Of a DNA stretch of 64,000 bases, positions 52,854-64,000 are shown piece by piece (the first letter of the stretch is position 1; each line of letters starts with the position of its first letter). Source of the stretch: Ascaris suum (taxonomy: Eukaryota > Nematoda > Chromadorea > Rhabditida > Ascarididae); contig CM024178.1 in assembly GCA_013433145.1 (NCBI GenBank), positions 8,665,260-8,729,259 on the forward strand. Direction: 5' to 3'. Below the pieces are notes generated by a model that worked only from the letters and a program-made list of their open reading frames with translations, was not told the DNA's origin and made no database searches. The translations under genes were made by a program, and so were the position numbers.

Positions 52854-53811
52854 AGAAAAAGGCAAATATCCTAGCTTAGAGGATATCACATTTACGTCCT
52901 TGAAAAGCGGAGGTTTATTCGAGTGACTTTATTGGGGACAACGGGGCTTATGTTGTTTGCGAATTTTCGAATGGATATGTTTTCAAATAAAAAGAATAAA
53001 TAAATAAAAGAAACAAAGAAGTATTTGTTCAAAAAAAAGTTAGTAAGAAAGAGAATATTTATTGAAGAAATTATTTTGTTTTGTTTTTTATTTTTTTTCG
53101 TTTTTAAGTCATTCATTGAAAATTTGTTGGCAAATTTTCCATCTCGTTGCTTGCACCAATACGCCGATTATCGCTCTCAACTTAGGCGAACTAAAACGGG
53201 TGGATCAAGTTCCGATCGGTGGATAGATCGGCAATTTCTCTAAGGGAACATATATCTGAGGAGAGCTTTTATAATAGAGGAAATATAATTGATAGGCTTT
53301 ATAATGAGGGAAGATGAGAAAAAAGCTTGCCTTCTATAATATTTTTAATGGTTTACATGAGATGACGTTAGTAAGTTGCACAGTTATAGTTTACCTTGAT
53401 TTGTATTTGAGGTGTTATTATCGCACGTTCGACCTGTTTACTTTTAATCAAAAAAATACAGTAACGAGTATGTTCCTTTATATCAATTCAATTTCCGCTT
53501 AGAAAGGAGATGTTGCAAGGTTTTGTCAATATTAGAGCCTAGGCTCGTTTCCTTACCATAGATTGCTAACGAGTCAGATCTTTCAATCGTCATATAATGG
53601 GAATTCTATTCGTTTCACCATTTCATTGCAGTAGTTTATGGGTTTGTTAATTAAACGCTTATCAGATAATCATATGTGTGAAGTTAATTTTAAAAATAGA
53701 AAATTGACAATTGCATAAAATTATTTAAAATTCTGCAATAAAGTGAAGTGATATTTATAATATATGCGACTGAATAAGGAGCGAAAGTTGTATCAAAAAA
53801 ATAAAATAATA

Positions 53812-53832
53812 AGAATAATAATAATAATAATA

Positions 53833-53901
<69 letters not shown>
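53812..53901. repeat. (TAA)n microsatellite
   Basis: About 90 bp of TAA trinucleotides with one slip (TATAATA) near 53,833. The poly-Ile and poly-Leu frames on the minus strand are artefacts. Confidence 0.96.
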
Positions 53902-53903
<2 letters not shown>

Positions 53904-54534
53904 GAAATAAAGTACAGTAAATTTTGGAAATAATCGCTTTTAAGCAATCATTGATCGAAATCGTTAATCGGTTTATGCTATAATGCCACGGATTATAGTC
54001 GTTCAGAATTGGCAATTACCTGTTAACAAAAATAACAGGTAACTGTACCTCGACTTTATTCCTACCGTTGAAAAAATAATTGAAGTACTCAAAAAAAAAA
54101 AAGTATATTTTCTATTAGAGGAACTTGTTCGTGCATTTGTTAAATGAAGAAAAATTTTTATTGCTAATGAGGTGACCAAAAAAGAAAAGACGGATCTTTT
54201 GTACTCACTTTTTTGTTGGGAGGTTAATTACACAACTGCAATGTCATAAAGTTTGCTTTATTTATGTAAATCAGGAGAAACTCGCCACTAGAGCAAAAGG
54301 TTGTTTAAATATTGTTTTTTTTTCAGCAAATATTTTTATGCAAATTTTGCATCCGTAATATGTCGATTATATGTAAATTATGATTCGCGTTGAGTCAGTT
54401 GATTATTAAAGCGTATTGAATAAATTTTTTTTAATTCGTTTTTTTTTCCATAATTCCATGTATAGATCGCATTCATTTTAAGGGCAGATTTTTGTGTTTC
54501 TTTGTCGATTTATCGGTTGTGACGACAATGGTAT

Positions 54535-54538
<4 letters not shown>

Positions 54539-54623
<85 letters not shown>
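54539..54623. repeat. (TA)n microsatellite
   Basis: About 85 bp of uninterrupted TA dinucleotides. Confidence 0.96.
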
Positions 54624-54625
<2 letters not shown>

Positions 54626-55137
54626 CTTCCATCATCGTATTACATCGATTATTACCCATAGCATATTTTATTTGCTGAAATCTTATTTAAAGTTATAGTA
54701 TTTATTAGCTATTGTAGGCAATCAAATAACGTCCCATATTTTTTTTTTGCGTTGAAATTTTCGAAATTTTTGACGTCGAAATATACAATTAGTATTTTTT
54801 ATTATATTTAATGATTAGAGAGCACGAATTCATTTCTCTATTTGTGTGTATTCAATTCGTCAGCGAAATGTTTGCATAATTATTTGCGTCGTTGACAAAA
54901 ATATTTAATGCATGCGTCATTGTTGTTGTTGTTTTTTTTTAAACTGATTTCGAATGATTGCACTGATTTACGCATGAAATGTTTCGCAACGATAGGATTA
55001 GATGAATAAAACGATGAATAGAGAAATATTGCGGGTGAAATGAATGTGAGGTGTTCTCATCTAAGACTTTTAAATATAATTGTAGCCAGGTTTAATAAAT
55101 TGATGGCGCGTCCTATTCCGCGAGAAGAGGATTAGGA

Positions 55138-55151
55138 GGGGGGGGGGGGGG
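55138..55151. repeat. G14 tract
   Basis: Fourteen consecutive G after a GAGGATTAGGA purine-rich approach. Confidence 0.94.
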
Positions 55152-58100
55152 TATAAATATCAGTGTTTACTATTAGGAATTAAGTGTGCGAAACTATAAC
55201 CAAGTTTATAGAAGTACGCCTTAGATGAGTCATATGCTAGTGTGTGATTGTACGCATGCATATGTAAGTATATATATGCCCATAAATGTTGTTTGTGGGC
55301 TTTAAGCATGTGCTTGCATGGATTTCTCTTTTATTGCCTCCGACTATGTTTATCAAGGAAGAACTATTTATATTATGGGCTTTTTCTTATTTACAGAGTC
55401 TGCGTATGCTGTTGAAAATTTCTTATAAGCAACAATTATTTAGGATCGTGCTCGTTTTTTTTTTGTCAGCATTTTTCAATTTCTTGTAATTTTCAAATCT
55501 TCTAATATTTATATTTTCTTATTTTAAATCTTTTTTTTTTTCTGTGTAAACCTTTACTAAATTATGGCCTCAATAGATCTTTGTTCGAAAATATAATAAA
55601 ATTCGTTTTTTTTGAGAGAGAGAGAGAGAGAAATTCGTTTCATTTTTTTTTTGTCGAACTTTTTCCCCTCGCAAATTTGCATAATATATGAATGATTAAA
55701 ATTTTGATGATGGACATATCAGCGGATAGAATTTAATAGGGAAAAAGTTTGAGGCTAATATATATACCTGAGAGGTGTATTAACGCTTTAATCAATCAAT
55801 GCGATCTAACACTACCTGGGAACAGGTGAAATTATAATGGTGAAAATAATCTGAGCCTAATTTTTAGAGATCTTGAAGACGTATTTTAGGTCATGCATTT
55901 TTCTCATTCAATTTTTTTTTTTTTTTTAATGTTCATTCGATCTAAGAAAAAGCGTTTATGAATTTTTTTTTTCCAATCTGTTTTCACGTCATCGTCTTTC
56001 GTGATGATCGTTAGTATACAATTTTGGTTGTGTTGGCGTTCGGTTGGTTTATAAATTCGTTTTGATGGATGGGAATTATAGGTCGATGGATAGATTTGTT
56101 TGCTTGTTTTTTTTTTTTTTTTTTGAATATTTCTTTGGGTATTTCTCTCTTTTTTTTTCCAGTTTCTTAGTTTCTCGAAATATTTGAAATTTTTAAATAT
56201 TCGGAGAAATTTGCAAATTTGCTTGATTGTTTAGTTTTATATGCCGAATTGATTAAATTAAGCCATTATTATTTAGCATATTTGTGAGCGCTATATTTTC
56301 TCTATTTTATTATTGACAATAAATTAAAATGGATTTTTTTTCGTTGAAAAAATAGTCGAAAAATTCGATTATTTGAAATTTCTTCTCGAAATTTTTTTTG
56401 CAATAAATTTGTAAATTTGCCAAAAAAAAATAAGCCGCAAATTTTTTTTTCTAACATTATGAAAAATTGAGAGATTGGTAATAAATTTTAAAATAAATGA
56501 AAAATGGATATGGATAGTTCTTTTATGAGGAAGACAGTAAGATTAAGTGGGACGATTTAGGTTAATTGGAAGTGAATGATTAATAGATTTGCTTAATTGA
56601 TTTTCGGAATTTCTATGAAATCATTTTTTTTTTCTTGGAAAGTTAAATTTGCGGAATATTGGAAAAAAGTTCATTAGTGGAGAGAAGGAGAGAGATCTCT
56701 GACAAATGTTTGTGAATATTTGCGGTACTGCTAAATTCAGAGCTTTTTCATTCCGTTCCAATTCTTCCATCTTCATTTACCTATACTTTCCCCACCCGCT
56801 TTCCCGTGCCTTAGCACCACCACGTTTTCTACTTGGCTTTCTTAACGGCTTGGCTTTATTCGCTTATTTGGCTTCAGCTATAATATTTTTTTGCAAGAGA
56901 ATTTTTGTCGGCATTCCTTTCCGAAAAAAAAAAAATGCGACTCCGTTCATTGCAATAAGTCGCAAACATTAACGGCACATTGGTGATGTTTTTTTATTTG
57001 ATCTGTTTGCGCGTTATGTTGATTGATATAGGCAGTTTTCCTGCTGAGGAACACAGATGAGCGTGTGATTGTGCCTCACCGATGATCATAGGACTTGCAC
57101 ATTATAAACGCAGAGGGTATGATTATAGATTTGTTGCTGACTGAGCGAGTTTGCAGCTCTTTTTTTGGTTGGGGAGGAGGGAGAGGTATGGTGGAGGGGA
57201 ATGGAAGGGGGGAGGGGGATTAGCAATACATCATTTCCCGTATGCTTGAGGTCCTTACAGTTTTTGGGCAGAGCGTTCTTTCCCGTTATATATGTTTGAT
57301 TGAATCATATATATATATATAATTTTTCTCTCGCTAGGAGTGCTTCTGTTGAGGGTTTATTGCTAATTGCATGTCGTCCATATTGCCGATTCATAAATAA
57401 GTTTCTTGGGCGGAAGCAATGAGTAAATTGCGTTGTTTACTTTGGCGAAAATTGGGCATTACGTTTAGTTTGTTTGAAATTTTTGCGTCATGCCCTAAGG
57501 GGATTCATGCTATGACTAGTGCCTAGTAGATATCGTATACGGTACCAATATATGTGGAGAGATGTTTCGTGGCGGAAATGTCCGATCAGAGATAAATCTT
57601 TATGAGTTATATTTGTGGTGAGTTTTGCGCTCTCAAAAGTTTCATTAATGATTTTTTGTTTAATGTTGTTCTATTGGTTTTAGCGTTTCATTGCTTAATT
57701 GTTGGGAAATTCATATTAATCTTACGGCATTTTCTTTTTTTTCGTTGTTTTTTTTTTTTTTTTTTAAATCGTATCGGCAAAATTAAATCGATGCATTTAT
57801 GAATTATTGAAGAGAGAGAACACCATCGTTGAGAGGCGATTTTATGCGATATTTTGATTTATTTTGCGTTGGAATGGCGTATTTGATGTTGCGTGAAAAA
57901 AAAAAATTTTTTTTTGTGTGTGTATGAAGTTTTATGCTGTGGAAATTTGTACTTTAAAGGTGAAATATTCATTAAAAAATTTTTAATTATAGAAAAAATT
58001 AGCGAATGTTTTATATGGTGGAGTTCGTCATTTATTATTAGATCGGAATCTATGTTGTGATCCGCACTTGTCGATACGATATTGATGAACGTCGTTTCAA

Positions 58101-58439
58101 GGAGCTTATATGTTGGAGCTTGAGAGCTTAAAGCACATATATTAGTGATGATGCTGGAGTTGATGTTTAATCTAAGTTATGATGGTATGTTTGATGTTAG
58201 GAATACCCGAAGACCTTCGGAATTAAAGGGGAGGGATCGGTATGGCTTTTCAGACATTAACTGGGGAAGGGGGAGGGTTACAAAATGACTTTTGTGATAC
58301 AAGTGAGAGGAGAGGGGGAGGAATACTGTTGTGGCTTTGTTTCACGCTTCAACGCATAAGTTCTTGTAATCATTTCGCATAACGTTTTAATGGATATAAT
58401 CGTTTTCAGTGAGATATATTTATTTATTTATTTATTTAT

Positions 58440-58655
58440 TCATTTATTTTGAAGGTTTTTGGAAGTGTTCAGCCTAACGTCACATCTGGAGGCGCACGAT
58501 TCGTCATTCCAAACGTGACCGAAGTTTCTTGTTGGTCTCCGGTTTTTGCCACGAGTTTGATCTCTCTCTCTCTCTCTATCTGTCTGTTTTCCCTCTCTCG
58601 CTCTCTGTTCTGAAATCCGTGCTCGATTCTTCGTTTCTCTCTCATAGCGATAGCG
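58440..58655 (+). promoter_or_regulatory. Calmodulin proximal promoter and 5' leader (inferred)
   Basis: The 215 bp before the calmodulin ATG are more GC-rich than their surroundings and have no TATA box next to an obvious start. A CRE-like octamer TAACGTCA (7 of 8 matches to TGACGTCA) lies at 58,475-58,482. A CT-rich run with (TC)n fills 58,559-58,640 on the coding strand, as in many housekeeping leaders. CTCTCATAG at 58,639-58,647 could serve as a trans-splice acceptor 8 bp before the ATG. No transcript data are available, so promoter, leader and splice site are all inferred from position and composition. Confidence 0.4.
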
Positions 58656-61635
<2,980 letters not shown>

Positions 61636-64000
61636 TGGGGCTAACAACATTCGACACACAAGAGGGACACATCGTCGGTTTTTCAAGAAAAAAAAAAGAA
61701 AAGAAAAGAAAAAGTTCTTGCATGGCCCCTCATCTTTATTGCGCATATGCGTTGCACTGTGCAAATTGATATGTCTACTTGCGTGTATCTCGTTTAATTT
61801 TTCTCAATGTTCTTTTTCTTTTAAATGATCCTGTTTTCCCAATCTTCCTGTATGCTGTTGCCCCTTCATAAGGTCTTTGGTGCGTCATACCCTTGCATCT
61901 TCCGTTGATGATATTTTTGATTCTTTTATAAAGTATCGTGCGTTTCGGAAAGGGTTTACCCGTTAAAAATGCTTATAGCAAAATTTGTATGCTAGGGGTA
62001 ATGGAGACTTTTGTATCATGATTTTATTTACGACGAAGCATTATTGGATAAATATCAACTGACTTTTGTTGTGCTAATTGGGAGAGGGAATTTTCAAGGG
62101 AAACTTGGGGAACTTGCGGGGAAAGGAAACTCATCATGGGTTTTGATGCATCATCGGCAAGGTGATAGTCATCATTCCTAATATTTCTTCTCCCCGCCGA
62201 CAGAGGAATTTGCCGATATAATATGTTTTATTCTTTTTGGTTTTTTTTTTCTATGAAGGTTTCTGCAAGCTAATGTCGAAGCGTTTCTGTTGCATGATTC
62301 CTCCACCTCCTCCCCTTCCTCCCCCCCCCCCCCCAACCACCCATATTTAGCGATCCTCTTGTGTTCTTCTCCCTTTCCCTTCTATCCCGTTCTTGCAATC
62401 CCTTTTATTCTTAATTTTTATTTATTTAATTGGACGATATTTGGAATGCATTCTGTCTCGATAAAGCGATATATGTTCGTTTGCCTTCCATCCCAACTGG
62501 ATGTGCAATCTGTTTTCTTGAAGAGGTGGACGAGAAATTAGATTTAATTGCGGCTACTTGAGCAAATCTTATCGATAGTTCCATAGAGGCTGTGGGAAAA
62601 AGGACGGGGAAGGAGGAAATTTTGGAGCCCCCAAAAAAAAAACGATCGATTTTCGAATAATTTCTTAATCGATGGAAGAGCGTATCGCTCGTTTCATTCT
62701 CTCTTCTATAATCAAGTGCAAATTCGTTTTATTTCTGGATTTTTGGATCAAATATAATAACACAAATCAATACTCTCATCGGTTTTTTTTTGTGTATTTC
62801 AATCGAAACTACGATCGTCATATATTATGCTCCACAATGAAACAGGGCAGAGCGATATTGATGAATGTAAATTCTCTCAAAAATTTCCATAGTAATAATA
62901 ACCTGTCTATTAACTTTTATTGGCTAATGGATCAGGTAAATGGTGTTGGGGTTTGATTGGTTTGAGTGTGTTGCATTGGCCACTCACACTATTCTTAATA
63001 CTTCAGCTAACATTTACTATTCTTTTTTCTCCCACTCCTCCGAAAAGACATGCATGATGCAGTACATTTGAAGGCAAGTGAACTTGGAGATGTTGGATTG
63101 GTCATGGTATTCGTATAGATATCACAGCGAAAAGCTTGTAATAGAGTGCTGGATCTATATTTGCAGGTTATATAGTGCTGAACAGGTGATCGAGATAGTT
63201 TGATTGGCTGATTTTGCATTGATCATTTCTGGAATGGTAGATAATAGGCGACCGATGGGTCTGCAATTCAGTTGAAAAGATTTGACCAATTTGCCAGTGA
63301 AGTTTTAATAGTTACAGTTAGTGAATTGAGTAGATTGGACTTTATTACTTCCTAGAACTCGGGGAAGGGCCAACAAACCATGTCTTTATCGTTTGGAATA
63401 TTAAGTGAAGACAACATTTCACTACGGACAGGTTTACCACATTCTCCCTGGATGAAAAGCTTGGACTCTGTTTATGTTCATCTTTCCTTCAATGAAGATC
63501 TTTTTTTGCACATATTGAGAAGAGTGTTCCAGATGTTTTATTCAAGGGGAATATGGTATAGATTTGCTATCGAGATGGTAATTTCTTTGCTATTTGTTTA
63601 TGAATACCGATCGCCTAAAACCTGAACGTAGCCGATTGTCGTCGACAATGAACTGAGACGACCTCATGCTACTCGGCTGGATAACGCCACAGGCGGAATA
63701 TCCGGAATATTCAAAGGATGGATCATATACTCTCAAATCCTGAAGATAGTTGTTTTGGGTTGTGAGCGTGTCATCCGGCTTGTTTCTTCTGATGAGAGAC
63801 GGCTCTAAAAACGAGCTATACTAAGAAACCATTGGCATATGTTAGCACAGTTCATCCAGTCGATCATATTGGCATTATTTGTTTAATAATGAAATCAGGA
63901 AGTCTTTTCCGGTTATGGACTAATTTGTTTCCGAATTCTTGTACAATCGGAAACGATATAATCTACTATCAATCCCACAATTACTGATTCTTCGTATATA
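61636..64000. other. Calmodulin 3' UTR and downstream DNA
   Basis: The 3' UTR must start here. No perfect AATAAA was found in the first few hundred bases; TATAAA at about 61,928 and GATAAA at about 62,046 are possible variants. An A-rich run interrupted by G (61,686-61,712) and the C14 tract follow. Frames at 62,672-62,956 and 63,380-63,625 are unsupported. The end from 63,600 on is GC-richer and holds one reverse copy of the CGGATATTCC motif. Confidence 0.5.
62321..62334. repeat. C14 tract downstream of calmodulin
   Basis: Fourteen consecutive C in a C/T-rich segment about 690 bp after the calmodulin stop. Confidence 0.94.

Larger units (their letters stand above)
48074..58439. other. Gene-free stretch upstream of calmodulin
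   Basis: About 10 kb, visibly T-rich on the plus strand compared with the left of the window. It holds four further TA/TTTA/TAA arrays, the G23 and G14 tracts, and a GC-richer segment at 51,430-51,850 with a 124-codon plus frame that I cannot identify. The distal promoter or a noncoding first exon of calmodulin could lie here, but nothing in the sequence proves it. Confidence 0.5.

Noticed and set aside
63380..63625. 81-codon open frame near the right edge.
   Set aside because: No similarity recognised and no flanking splice signals that form a gene; length is within chance for this composition.
63789..63815. Second CTGATGAG core with a GAG/CTC stem.
   Set aside because: G12 of the hammerhead core is replaced by T and no closing stem III was found.

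Overview
The window is animal (metazoan) nuclear DNA, most likely from a nematode. It is strongly AT-rich and its genes are split by GT-AG introns of about 0.4-2.1 kb. The calmodulin gene at the right ends in MMTTK, which from general knowledge is the nematode ending (C. elegans CMD-1) and not the MMTSK of insects. Noncoding DNA is loaded with (TA)n arrays, A-runs abutting T-runs, and unusually many long pure C/G tracts. No bacterial, viral or transposase/reverse-transcriptase gene was recognised.

Left third (1-22.8 kb), minus strand: two tandem, same-strand genes for a type I (cytosolic) L-asparaginase with C-terminal ankyrin repeats, the ASPG / 60-kDa lysophospholipase family. The upstream copy (here copy A, 12,161-22,772) is complete: 12 exons join in phase into 652 residues, with all three expected catalytic motifs and about five ankyrin repeats. 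The downstream copy (copy B, 7,552 down to base 1) runs off the left edge after exon 8. Its exons 3-7 match copy A in length to the base, and hand alignment of exons 3, 4, 5 and 7 gives 199 of 252 identical residues (79%). The introns have turned over completely. One in copy B holds about 740 bp of CTTTCT-type repeat; one in copy A holds a 1-kb satellite of 23-bp units.

Middle (22.8-58.4 kb): about 35 kb in which no convincing coding exon was seen. It holds most of the long (TA)n arrays, several tandem repeats (a CCGGATATTCCGG cluster at 28.7 kb, a perfect 56-bp triplication at 33.2 kb), a 142-bp fold-back element at 36.9 kb, and a GC-rich inverted-repeat element present in opposite orientations at 37.9 and 47.75 kb. 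The 47.75-kb copy encloses a perfect match to the RFX/DAF-19 X-box and begins a more GC-rich stretch that could be a promoter or leader.

Right (58.4-64 kb), plus strand: a complete five-exon calmodulin gene (58,656-61,635, 149 residues, four intact EF-hands) behind a pyrimidine-rich leader, followed by 2.4 kb without a recognisable gene. The asparaginase pair and calmodulin have no evident functional link; they are neighbours separated by a gene-poor interval.
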